The notes under the pieces were generated by a model, which ran no database searches, was not told the origin of the DNA, and saw nothing but the letters and a program-made list of their open reading frames with translations. A DNA stretch of 64,000 nt from Brevundimonas sp. Root1279 (lineage in GTDB: Bacteria; Pseudomonadota; Alphaproteobacteria; Caulobacterales; Caulobacteraceae), in contig NZ_LMEB01000009.1 in NCBI RefSeq assembly GCF_001425945.1, forward strand, positions 62,001 through 126,000, written 5' to 3'. Below, piece after piece: positions 26,472 to 35,049 of this stretch (the stretch's first letter is position 1; the number at the start of each line of letters is the position of its first letter). The translations under genes were made by a program, and so were the position numbers.

Positions 26472-27889
26472 CCTTGCCGCAACCCCTTGATCTCACCCTC
26501 GATGTTCCTCACCGCCTCGGCCTCGAAGCTGGCCACGGGATAGGCGCAGTAGTCGGCGGCGTAGTAGGCGCTGGGGCGGTGGTTGCCGCTGGAGCCGAGG
26601 CCGCCGAAGGGCATGTCGCCGGCGGCGCCGGTGGTGGGGCGGTTGAAGTTGACGACGCCGGCGCGGATGCGGCGGATGAAGCGCTGCCAGTTGGCGGGAT
26701 CGTCGCTGACCAGGCCGGCGGAGAGGCCGTAGCGGGTGGCGTTGGCCTCGGCGACGGCGGCGTCGAAGGAGCCGACGCGGGTCACCGACAGGAAGGGGGC
26801 GAACATCTCCTCGTCGGGCACGGCGATGCCGGTGACGTCGACGATGGCCGGCTTGACGAAGGCGCCGGGCAGGTTGTCGACCGGGCCGGAGGCGCGGATC
26901 ACTCTGGCGCCCAGGTCGATGCGCTCCTGCAGAGCCTTCAGCGCGGCCTCGGCCGCCTTCTGGGAGATCAGAGGTCCGGCGTAGGGCTCAGGGCTGGAGT
27001 TCCACGGGGCGAAGACCAGGCGATCGCTGAGGGCGGCTACGGCCTCGACGATGGCGTCGCCCTGCGGGCCCTCCGGCAGGATCAGGCGGCGGGCGCAGGA
27101 GCAGCGCTGGCCCGTGGTGATGAAGGCGGACTGGACCACGATGCCGGCCACGGCCTCGGCGTCGGCGGCGTCCCACACCACCAGCGGATTGTTGCCGCCC
27201 AGCTCCAGCGCCAGGATCACATGCGGGTCATCCGCGAATTTGCGCCGGAAGTGGGCGCCGGCGGCCCCCGAGCCGGTGAACATCAGGGCGTCGATGCCGG
27301 CGTCGAGCAGGGCCGCGCCCGTGTCGCGTCCGCCCTGGACGACATTGACCACGCCCGCCGGCAGATCGGCGGCCTCGAAGGCCTCGGCCATCAGCTCGCC
27401 GGCCAGGGGCGTCTCTTCCGAGGGCTTGAACACAACCGTGTCGCCGGCCAGCAGGGCCGGGACGATGTGGCCGTTGGGCAGGTGGCCGGGGAAGTTGAAC
27501 GGGCCGAGCACCGCAGCCACACCGTGCGGGCGGTGGCGCAGGGTCGCCGAGCCGAAGGCCATCTGGGCCGTACGCTCGCCGGTGCGCTCGTCATAGGCGC
27601 GGATCGAGATGTCGACCTTGCCCTGCATGGAGGCGAGTTCGGTCTGGGTCTCCCACAGCGCCTTGCCGGTCTCGCGGCTGATGGCCTCGGCGATCTGCGG
27701 CGCGCGGTCCTTGAGGATGGCCTGATAGCGCTTCACCGCATCGACGCGGTCCTGCCGGGGGCGGTCGGCCCAGCCGGGGAAGGCGGCGCGGGCCTTGTCG
27801 ACGGCGGCCTGGACCTGGGCGGGCGAGGCGGCGTCGCCGTCCCAGACGGTTTCGCCGGTGGCGGGGTCGGTGGAGGTGAAGCGGGTCAT
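26468..27889 (-). CDS. astD: Succinylglutamate-semialdehyde dehydrogenase
   Basis: A 473-residue aldehyde dehydrogenase, step four of the AST pathway (N-succinylglutamate semialdehyde to N-succinylglutamate with NAD+). Catalytic Cys263 lies in TTGQRCSCARR and general base Glu229 in LELGGNNP; FTGSGAAGAHF marks the coenzyme fold and GPFNFPGHLPNGHI is a signature of AstD. The start is ATG 27889; a far longer frame upstream overlaps astA out of frame and is rejected. Eighteen bases separate it from the astA stop. Confidence 0.95.
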   Translation of the reverse strand: MTRFTSTDPATGETVWDGDAASPAQVQAAVDKARAAFPGWADRPRQDRVDAVKRYQAILKDRAPQIAEAISRETGKALWETQTELASMQGKVDISIRAYDERTGERTAQMAFGSATLRHRPHGVAAVLGPFNFPGHLPNGHIVPALLAGDTVVFKPSEETPLAGELMAEAFEAADLPAGVVNVVQGGRDTGAALLDAGIDALMFTGSGAAGAHFRRKFADDPHVILALELGGNNPLVVWDAADAEAVAGIVVQSAFITTGQRCSCARRLILPEGPQGDAIVEAVAALSDRLVFAPWNSSPEPYAGPLISQKAAEAALKALQERIDLGARVIRASGPVDNLPGAFVKPAIVDVTGIAVPDEEMFAPFLSVTRVGSFDAAVAEANATRYGLSAGLVSDDPANWQRFIRRIRAGVVNFNRPTTGAAGDMPFGGLGSSGNHRPSAYYAADYCAYPVASFEAEAVRNIEGEIKGLRQG

Positions 27890-27906
27890 GGCAGCCAGAT
27901 GGGGGT

Positions 27907-28914
27907 TCAGGTCTTTACGCGCACGGTCTCGCCGGCGCGGATCTTGAGCGCATCGGCCGTCTCTTGCGTCACGGTCGCCACATCGCCCTCGATATGGGTG
28001 CGTTGGCGGACGGCGCGGAAGGAGCCGACGCTGTCGGTGGAGATCAGGGCCGGCAGTTCGGCCTCGACCTCGTCGGCGATGGCCACGGTCAGGCGGCGGG
28101 CGTCGCGCACGGTGCGGATGTTGTCGCGGCCGCAGGCGACGGTCGGACCGGCGTCGAAGATGTCGACCAGGCCGTTCGGGCGGAAGCCCTCGCTCTCCAG
28201 CAGGGCCATGGCCGGCACGCCCTGCGGGTGCACCTTGCCGATCACCGCGCGGGCGGGCTCGGGCAGCAGCTCGATGTAGATCGGATGGCGGGGCGAGAGG
28301 TCGAGGATGAACTGCTTGTCCGTCGAGCCGGTCAGTCGATCGGCCTCGTCGAACTCCATCGGGAAGAATTTGCTCGCCACGTGATCCCAGAACGGACAGG
28401 CGCCGTCGGGCGTGAACACGCCGCGCAGCTCGGCCAGGACGTTGTCGGCGAACAGCTCGGGCTCGGCGCCGATCAGCATGTAGCGCGACTGGCTGAGCAG
28501 GCGGCCCGCGCCGCCCTTGCGCCGGTCGGCCTTGAGGAACAGGGAGCCGACTTCGGTCCAGCCGGTGCATTCGTTGACCAGAACCAGCGTCTTCTGCTCG
28601 AGCTTGATGCCGAGCGAGGGCGACGACTGGGCGTTGTTGACCACCCGGAACGAGAAGAAAGGCCGGTGCAGGCCGACCGCCGCCTTGACCGAGCCGACGC
28701 CGTCGACGTCGCCGGTCTCCGACTCCTCCAGCATCAAGGTGTACCAGCGCTCCTGCGGCTCGACGGCGCCCGCGAAACTGTCGCGGCTGAGGTCGAGGCG
28801 CTCGGCCAGCTGGTCCGGGTCTTCGGGCAGGCTGGTGAATCCCGGGCCGCTGAGGATGGCGAGCTCCAGCAAGTGGTCGAGGTCGACGGGGGCGGCGGGG
28901 CGGACGACGAGCAT
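27907..28914 (-). CDS. astA: Arginine N-succinyltransferase
   Basis: A 335-residue AstA, the first AST step, transferring succinyl from succinyl-CoA to the alpha-amino group of arginine. It begins MLVVRPAAPVDLDHLLELA and has GLHRPFFSFRVVNNAQSS-type core, LVNECTGWTEVGSLFL, and SRYMLIGAEPELFADNVLAE, all diagnostic for the family. It lies three bases beyond the M20 hydrolase stop and upstream of astD. Confidence 0.95.
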   Translation of the reverse strand: MLVVRPAAPVDLDHLLELAILSGPGFTSLPEDPDQLAERLDLSRDSFAGAVEPQERWYTLMLEESETGDVDGVGSVKAAVGLHRPFFSFRVVNNAQSSPSLGIKLEQKTLVLVNECTGWTEVGSLFLKADRRKGGAGRLLSQSRYMLIGAEPELFADNVLAELRGVFTPDGACPFWDHVASKFFPMEFDEADRLTGSTDKQFILDLSPRHPIYIELLPEPARAVIGKVHPQGVPAMALLESEGFRPNGLVDIFDAGPTVACGRDNIRTVRDARRLTVAIADEVEAELPALISTDSVGSFRAVRQRTHIEGDVATVTQETADALKIRAGETVRVKT

Positions 28915-28917
28915 GGG

Positions 28918-30171
28918 TTACATCGTCTCCAGACGCAGGGACTTAAGCTTGAGGGCGTCGATCTCGCCCGAGGCGATCTTGCACAGGATCAGGGCGCTGA
29001 GCTGGGCGCGCTCGACGAAGCTGGCGGGCCAGGCGAACTCCTGGTCCGAATGGATGTCGCCGCCCAGGACGCCGAGGGTGTCGATGTTGGGCAGGCCGGC
29101 CGCGTGCAGGTTGTTGCCCTCGCAGACCCCGCCCGACGGCTTCCAGGCGATGGCCTGACCGAGCAGGGCGCCGGTCTCGCGGACGGCCTCGAATAGGGCG
29201 GTCTGGCTGGCGTCCATCGGCTTGGGCGCGCGGGTCATGCCGCCGTGCAGGTCCAGGGTCAGGCCGGGGAAGGGCGGTTCGGCGGCGATGCGGCCGATCT
29301 CGTCCGAGATCCAGGTTGAGGCCTGGGCGTCGGGGACGCGGACGTTGAAGCGGACCACGGCGTTGTCGGCCACGACGTTCAGCGGCCCGCCGCCGGAGAT
29401 CTTTGCGACATTGACGGTGACGCCCTCGCGCTGGCCGTTCAGGCCATGCAGGCGGGCGGCGATGATGGCGGCGCCGGCGACGGCGTTGGCCCCTTCGTGG
29501 AAGGCGCGCCCGGCATGGGCAGCCTTGCCGGTGACGATCAGGTGGAAATTGCCGCTGCCCTTGCGCTCGCCGGCGAGGGTCCCATCGGCCAGGGCGGGCT
29601 CATAGGTCATGCCGACGTGGCCGCGCGCGCCCAACTCGGCGAGCAGGGGGGCGGAGGCGGGCGAGCCGATCTCCTCGTCGGGGGACAGCAGGACCGTCCA
29701 GCCGACGCGCTCGCGATCCGGGTGGGTCTCGAAGGCATCCAGCGCCGCCAGAAGGACGGAGATGCCGCCCTTCATGTCGGCGATGCCGGGGCCGTTCAGG
29801 GCGCCGTCAGCGCGGGTGGTCACGGTCTGGAAGCCGCTCTCGGCCGGGAAGACGGTGTCGTAGTGGCCGGTCAGCACGACCTGCAGCGGGGCGTCGGGAC
29901 GGGCCGAGATCTTCAGGGCGTCCGCATGGGCCTCGGCGCGGACCGAACCGTCGTCGCCGACGGCGGTCGAGCCCTGGGTCGGGATGCGTTCGACAGCGAC
30001 GCCCGGCAGGGTCTTGGCCTCAGCCACCAGCCGGGCCAGCACGGCCTCAAGCCCGGCGGCGTTGCGGCTGCCGGAATTGAGGTTCGCCCACTCCACCGCG
30101 CGGCCGATGATGGCCGCCTCGCGCGCCGCGACGTGGTCGAGGACGGCCTGGTCGGGAGGGAGAATCCGCAT
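28918..30171 (-). CDS. M20-family metallohydrolase (CPG2/ArgE-like) heading the ast operon
   Basis: A 417-residue M20 hydrolase. Metal ligands and catalytic residues are visible: LTGHYDTVFP (His, Asp), GPGIADMKGG (bridging Asp), SPDEEIGS (catalytic Glu-Glu), YEPALAD, and the C-terminal GGDIHSDQEF (His). The lid domain VTGKAAHAG..FHEGANA is of the glutamate-carboxypeptidase type. No astE is found in the cluster and this enzyme heads it, so hydrolysis of N-succinylglutamate, an N-acyl-glutamate like CPG2 substrates, is a reasonable inference. The start is ATG 30171; an in-frame extension to 30222 is not supported. Confidence 0.88.
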   Translation of the reverse strand: MRILPPDQAVLDHVAAREAAIIGRAVEWANLNSGSRNAAGLEAVLARLVAEAKTLPGVAVERIPTQGSTAVGDDGSVRAEAHADALKISARPDAPLQVVLTGHYDTVFPAESGFQTVTTRADGALNGPGIADMKGGISVLLAALDAFETHPDRERVGWTVLLSPDEEIGSPASAPLLAELGARGHVGMTYEPALADGTLAGERKGSGNFHLIVTGKAAHAGRAFHEGANAVAGAAIIAARLHGLNGQREGVTVNVAKISGGGPLNVVADNAVVRFNVRVPDAQASTWISDEIGRIAAEPPFPGLTLDLHGGMTRAPKPMDASQTALFEAVRETGALLGQAIAWKPSGGVCEGNNLHAAGLPNIDTLGVLGGDIHSDQEFAWPASFVERAQLSALILCKIASGEIDALKLKSLRLETM

Positions 30172-30277
30172 GCGGCGCGACCCTAGCCGGGTCGCTCGGA
30201 AAGGTGAAGGCGAGGCGGCCATGGCGCGGACTCACGGCGCAGGTTACGGTTGCGTCGCCACATAGGAGGGACCGGCA

Positions 30278-30805
30278 ATGAGCAACTGGATCAAGGCTTT
30301 CAACCCCATGGCGCCGATCGCCACGGAGGCGGAAGCCGTCAACGCGGCGCGGGCCAGCGCAATCGCGATCTTCCTGGGCGTCGTCCTGGGTCTGGTCGGA
30401 GTCGCCGTGCTGATGAACGGCGGCATGGCCGCAGTCAGCGACGCGATGGCCCAGCAGGCCGGCGGCGATCCGGCTGTGGCCGGCATGGCCGGCGCCATGA
30501 CGAGCATGATCATCGGAATGGCCGTCGTGATGATCGTGGCTCAACTGATCCTGGGCCTGGTCCAGTGGTTCAAGCCCAACATCGTCATCCCCATCCTGTT
30601 CATCGTCTTTGTCGTCTACGGCCTGGGCAGCGGGCTCCTGGGCCAGGTCATGGCCGGGCAGATGGAGGTGCCTGAGACCCCGATGAATGCACCTTGGATG
30701 CAGGCCCTGAACTACGTCGTGCTGGTCATTCAGTTGATCTTGCACGTCAGCGGCGTCCGCGGGGCCAGCGCCCTGTCGAAATTCCGCGCCGCTCAAGCCT
30801 ACTGA
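30278..30805 (+). CDS. Small polytopic membrane protein, unknown function
   Basis: A 175-residue protein with four hydrophobic segments (about 26-48, 70-95, 98-120 and 140-160). It starts MSNWIKAFNPMAPIATEAEAV and a GAGG lies upstream of the ATG at a plausible distance. No family recognised. It is divergent from the ast operon and convergent with tamB. Confidence 0.75.
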   Translation: MSNWIKAFNPMAPIATEAEAVNAARASAIAIFLGVVLGLVGVAVLMNGGMAAVSDAMAQQAGGDPAVAGMAGAMTSMIIGMAVVMIVAQLILGLVQWFKPNIVIPILFIVFVVYGLGSGLLGQVMAGQMEVPETPMNAPWMQALNYVVLVIQLILHVSGVRGASALSKFRAAQAY

Positions 30806-30816
30806 TCCGAGCAGGA

Positions 30817-33800
30817 CTACCGGTTCGGGCGTCGGTCCTCGCGATCGACGCCCGGCTGCCGCGACTGACGGCGCCAGCGGATGGACAGGGTGGTGTCGCC
30901 CGTGCCGCCGACCCGGGAGCTGACGGTCACGTTGCGGCGGACGCGCCACTCGACGTTCACCGCGCCGCCTTCTTCGCCGCCGCCGATGATCTCCAGATAG
31001 ACGTTGTCGGTGATGTAACGGCCGCCCGCGACGGTCAGGCTCGAGGCCTCGCCGCTGAACGACAGCCGGTCGAGTCCGGCCAGCTCCCGCAGATTTCCGA
31101 TGACGTCGAAGCCGCCGCCGCCCGCGAGGGAGGCGACGCCGGCCGCCAGCTGGGCCGCCTCGAAGGGCGACAGCTGCGAGGCCGAGCGGCCGAACAGGAC
31201 CTGGGACAGGATCTCGTCCTGCGGCAGTTCGGGCACGGACGACAGGATGATCTCGGGCCGCGCGGCGGTGCCGGTGACGCGGATGGTGGCGGTCAAGGCC
31301 GGGTCCTCGCGCGTCGCCGACAGGTTCAGCCGGATCTGCTCCGGATTGGTCGAAAGGGTGACGGTGCCCTGTTCGTCGAAAACGAAGCGACGGCCGGCGA
31401 ACTCGTAGTCGCCGCGGATGACGCGGGCCGTGCCCGTCAGGACCGGCCGGTTGATCGTGCCGGTGACCCGGGCGTTGACGCCCATCTCGACATTGAGGCC
31501 GCGGCCGATGACGCGGATGTCGCCGCCGGGCGAGCGGATGGCGATGTCGACGCCGATCTGCAGGCCGCGGGGTCGGTTCTGCTCTTCTTCGGGGATGTCC
31601 CCGCCGGGTCGATTGATCTCGACCACGTCCATGCGGACGATGCCGGTGGAGCCGGGCGGATTGGCTTCGATCCGGGCCTCGTCGATGTCGATACGGCCCT
31701 GCAGGGTGATCTTGCCGTCGGCCGCCCGGACCACGGTCAGCGGACCCGAGGCGCGGGCGCGGGCGATGTCGTTGTCGATGATCTGGAAGCGGGTTAGGGC
31801 CAGCTCGACGCTGGAGCCGGAGCCTTCGCGCAGGCCGATGCGGCCGTCGCCGGTCACCGTGCCGCCGCCGCCGTCGTTGGCGGTGAAGGTCTCGATCAGG
31901 GCGGTGGTGTCGTCGAAGCGGCTGGTCAGGGTGATGTCCTGCAGCCTGAGGCCGGTGGCGTTGTCGCGGAAGGCCCCGTCGCGGATGTCGAGGCGGCCGT
32001 TGATGCGCGGCGCGGCGATGGAGCCGGCGAGATCCGCTTGCAGGACGACGTGACCGGCCAGCGAGCGCTCGCCGCCGAGGAACAGGTCCCAGATGGGCTG
32101 GATCTGGCCGTTGATGTCGATGTCGCCGGACATCGGCTTGGTGCGGTCGATCGCCAGGCGCAGCGGGGCGGCCGACGCCTCGACGGGAAGGATCACGTCG
32201 GCGACCCCGCGGACGGCGCCCTCGTCCTCGACATTGGCCTGGATGCGCAGGCTGTCGCCGACCAGTTGGGCGTTGATGATGCCGTCGATCTCGAGGCCCT
32301 GGGGCGCGTCGACGCTCCGCACGTCCTCGAGCTGGATGTTGGCCGAGCCGGAGAGATCCTCCCCGGCGCCGCGGAGGGACAGGCGGCCGGTGGCGCGGCC
32401 GCGCAGGTCAGGCGCGAGGGAGCCTAGGTCGACGCTGGTCAGGTTGGCCTCGATGATGGCGGCGCGGGAATCCTGGCGCAGCTCGCCGGTCAGGACGCCG
32501 CCGCCGACGCCCAGGTCGACACGCACCACGCGGCCGTCGCCGGCCAGGGCGATCACCGCCGGGTTGCGGGTCTGGAAGGCGATGTCGCGGAGCTTGCCCG
32601 AGCCCTCGAGCACGACCGTCTGGGCGTTCTCCTGGCGAGAGAAGACGCCGGAGCCGTCGAAGCTGACCGGCGTGGCGCCGCCGACGTCGGCCTTAAGCGT
32701 GAACGGCAGGCGGTCAAGCGTCCCTCGGCCGTTGAGGTCGAGGGTCTTGATCACCCAGGTCGAGCCGGCGAAGCGGACGTTCTTGCCGGAAACGTCGAGG
32801 ATGGCGGACTCATCGCCGCCGCCTTCGGTCAGGCGGATCCGGCCCTGGGCCTCGCCGGAGGCCAGGAAGGCGCCCGGGCGGGCCGTGAAGGTCAGGTCGG
32901 CGCTGGAGGGGATGCGGTTGGACAGGGCGATGGCGCCTTGGGCGGTGATGCCGCCGGCGTCGAGGTCGACGTCGGTCAGGCGAATGCGGTCTCCGCCGAG
33001 GAAGAAGGCGCCGCTGGCCCTGGCCGGGCCGAAATTGGAGCCGGCGACGACGGCGATGCGGCCGTCTGAGGAGTCGGCGCCGCGCCGGAAGCTGAGGTCC
33101 ATGCGGGCGTCGGTGAGCACCAGCTGGCCGGCGGCGACCTTGCCGAAGGCGGCGTGCAGGTCGGCGGTCGGGCGGGCGAGACTGCCGCCGACGGTTCCGT
33201 TTCCGGTCATGGCCCCGTCGATCTCGACCGGTCCGACGCCGAAGGGACCCCGGGCGTTCCAGTTCATGGCCAGGCGCATCTGGCCGCCCAGGTCGATGGC
33301 CCCGCGAGCGGCGACGTTGCCGTGATCGCCTGTCAGGCGGCCTTCCTCGATGCCGATGCGGTTGTCGGCGAAGGAGCCGGTGAACTGCAGGCGCGGGGCG
33401 CGGCCGAGCAGGCGGTCAAGCTCGCCTATGCCCAGAGCGAGGTTGCGGCCGCGACCGTCGAAGGTGAACCGCCAGGGGGCGCCCGCGCGCGCCATCGAGG
33501 CGGCGACCGGGCCGCCGAAGGCTCCGCGGGCGCCCTTGCGCACTTTGGAGGCGTCGGTGATCTCGGCCCGGCCCCGGAAGCCGAGGCCGCCCAGCAGGTT
33601 GCGCCCGCCCGAGCCGGTCACCTTCAAGCCCTGGCCGGTCAGGTCGACCTTCTCCAGCAAGACCGAGCCGTCGACCAGGCGAGCGGCCTCGAACTGCACG
33701 CGCGGCTGGGGCCCGAGCAGGCCGCCGATCATGCCTGCCGTGGAGCCGCCGGCGACGCGGAAATCGCCGTCGACGCCGTAGCGCCCGGCCTTGGCGTCAA

Positions 33801-35049
33801 TGTTGACCGGACCGCGCAGGCGCTGGGCGTTGTAGCTCATCGCCTCCGCGCCGAGGACGTCGATGGAGCCGCGCAGGGTCCAGTTCTGGGCGTCGCCCTT
33901 GAAGACCCCGGCATAGGCGGCGGCCTTGCCCATCGGGCGACCGACCAGGCGGGTGAGGGACGGGGTGCGGAGATCGACGCGGATGCCGTGCGGCACGCTG
34001 CGGTCGCTGACCCGGATCAGGCCGTTGGCGCCCGAGTTGAGGTTCTCGGAGAATAGCCGCCAGCCGACGCCTTGCAGGCCGTCTTTGTTGCTGTCGGGGA
34101 CCGTAGCCAGGCCGAAGCGTGCGGTGCGGCCGATACGCTCGGCGAAGGGCTCCAACAGATCGGATCCGGAGAAGTCGACGTAGCCGCCGATGCGGGTCTG
34201 CTCGCGGCTGACCGTGCCCTTGACCCGCAGGGGGGTGAAGTCGCCGGTGCGGACGATGGCGTCGACCACCTGGCCGTTGACCACGGCCGAGGCCATGAAC
34301 GGCTTGTCGGGCGAATAGCCGAGCGAACCGGCGATCGGGCCGCCCTGAGATTCGTTGGCGCGCAGGTTCAGGCGCAGGTCGGCGATGTCGTCGCCGAGCG
34401 TGCCGGTCAGGCGCAGGTAGTCGCCGGGACGGCTGTTGCTGTCGGCGTTGATGGTGACCTGCTTGTCGCCGCGGCGGGGGATGCTGGCGTTCCCGGCCAG
34501 CTTCCAGCGGCCGTGCTCCTTGCTGAAACCCTCCATCAGCTCGACGTTGGCCGCGAAGCGGTCGATGTCGATGGACAGCGGCTGCGGGCCGGGCGGCTCA
34601 GTCGAGGGCTCGATCAGCGGGCGGCGGATCAGGCGGATAACCTCGGCCTCGACATCCGAGGCGTGGAAGCGCCGGCCGATCAGGGGCCACCAGTTCCAGT
34701 CGACGCGCACATTGCGAGCGTCCATCCAGACGCCTTCCGCATCGGTGACTGTGACCCGCTCGATGGTGAAGTCGTCGAACAGGTCGCCCTTCACGCCATA
34801 GACGTTGATCCGACCGTAACGGCCGATCTTCTTGCCGGCGACGAAGCTGGTGATCAGCGACCGGCCGGAGTCGGACAGCAGATACATCCGACCGCCGACC
34901 ACAGTGACGGTCAGCAGGATGGCAAGGATCGCCAGGGCCATGCCGCCGAAGAAGGCGAGGGCCTGCAGGCGCGTGCGCTTCTTCTTCGCCTTGACCGCAG
35001 GCGTTTCCGGGGGCTCCGGCGCTTCGACGGGGGGCGGCGTGTCGGTCAA
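30817..35049 (-). CDS. tamB: Translocation and assembly module protein TamB
   Basis: A 1410-residue TamB. After a short cytosolic Pro-rich part, a signal anchor lies at about 28-52 (ALAFFGGMALAILAILLTV). The long middle is repeated beta-strand groove typical of AsmA/TamB lipid-transfer proteins, and the last 350 residues are the conserved TamB (DUF490) domain ending in RVGGTGDTTLSIRW. It bridges the periplasm to TamA and takes part in phospholipid transport and outer-membrane protein insertion. The start overlaps the tamA stop by ATGA. Confidence 0.95.
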   Translation of the reverse strand: MTDTPPPVEAPEPPETPAVKAKKKRTRLQALAFFGGMALAILAILLTVTVVGGRMYLLSDSGRSLITSFVAGKKIGRYGRINVYGVKGDLFDDFTIERVTVTDAEGVWMDARNVRVDWNWWPLIGRRFHASDVEAEVIRLIRRPLIEPSTEPPGPQPLSIDIDRFAANVELMEGFSKEHGRWKLAGNASIPRRGDKQVTINADSNSRPGDYLRLTGTLGDDIADLRLNLRANESQGGPIAGSLGYSPDKPFMASAVVNGQVVDAIVRTGDFTPLRVKGTVSREQTRIGGYVDFSGSDLLEPFAERIGRTARFGLATVPDSNKDGLQGVGWRLFSENLNSGANGLIRVSDRSVPHGIRVDLRTPSLTRLVGRPMGKAAAYAGVFKGDAQNWTLRGSIDVLGAEAMSYNAQRLRGPVNIDAKAGRYGVDGDFRVAGGSTAGMIGGLLGPQPRVQFEAARLVDGSVLLEKVDLTGQGLKVTGSGGRNLLGGLGFRGRAEITDASKVRKGARGAFGGPVAASMARAGAPWRFTFDGRGRNLALGIGELDRLLGRAPRLQFTGSFADNRIGIEEGRLTGDHGNVAARGAIDLGGQMRLAMNWNARGPFGVGPVEIDGAMTGNGTVGGSLARPTADLHAAFGKVAAGQLVLTDARMDLSFRRGADSSDGRIAVVAGSNFGPARASGAFFLGGDRIRLTDVDLDAGGITAQGAIALSNRIPSSADLTFTARPGAFLASGEAQGRIRLTEGGGDESAILDVSGKNVRFAGSTWVIKTLDLNGRGTLDRLPFTLKADVGGATPVSFDGSGVFSRQENAQTVVLEGSGKLRDIAFQTRNPAVIALAGDGRVVRVDLGVGGGVLTGELRQDSRAAIIEANLTSVDLGSLAPDLRGRATGRLSLRGAGEDLSGSANIQLEDVRSVDAPQGLEIDGIINAQLVGDSLRIQANVEDEGAVRGVADVILPVEASAAPLRLAIDRTKPMSGDIDINGQIQPIWDLFLGGERSLAGHVVLQADLAGSIAAPRINGRLDIRDGAFRDNATGLRLQDITLTSRFDDTTALIETFTANDGGGGTVTGDGRIGLREGSGSSVELALTRFQIIDNDIARARASGPLTVVRAADGKITLQGRIDIDEARIEANPPGSTGIVRMDVVEINRPGGDIPEEEQNRPRGLQIGVDIAIRSPGGDIRVIGRGLNVEMGVNARVTGTINRPVLTGTARVIRGDYEFAGRRFVFDEQGTVTLSTNPEQIRLNLSATREDPALTATIRVTGTAARPEIILSSVPELPQDEILSQVLFGRSASQLSPFEAAQLAAGVASLAGGGGFDVIGNLRELAGLDRLSFSGEASSLTVAGGRYITDNVYLEIIGGGEEGGAVNVEWRVRRNVTVSSRVGGTGDTTLSIRWRRQSRQPGVDREDRRPNR

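Noticed and set aside
27890-28570. N-terminal extension joining astD to an upstream frame
   Set aside because: It would be out of frame with astA and has no homology; the astD family begins at ATG 27889.
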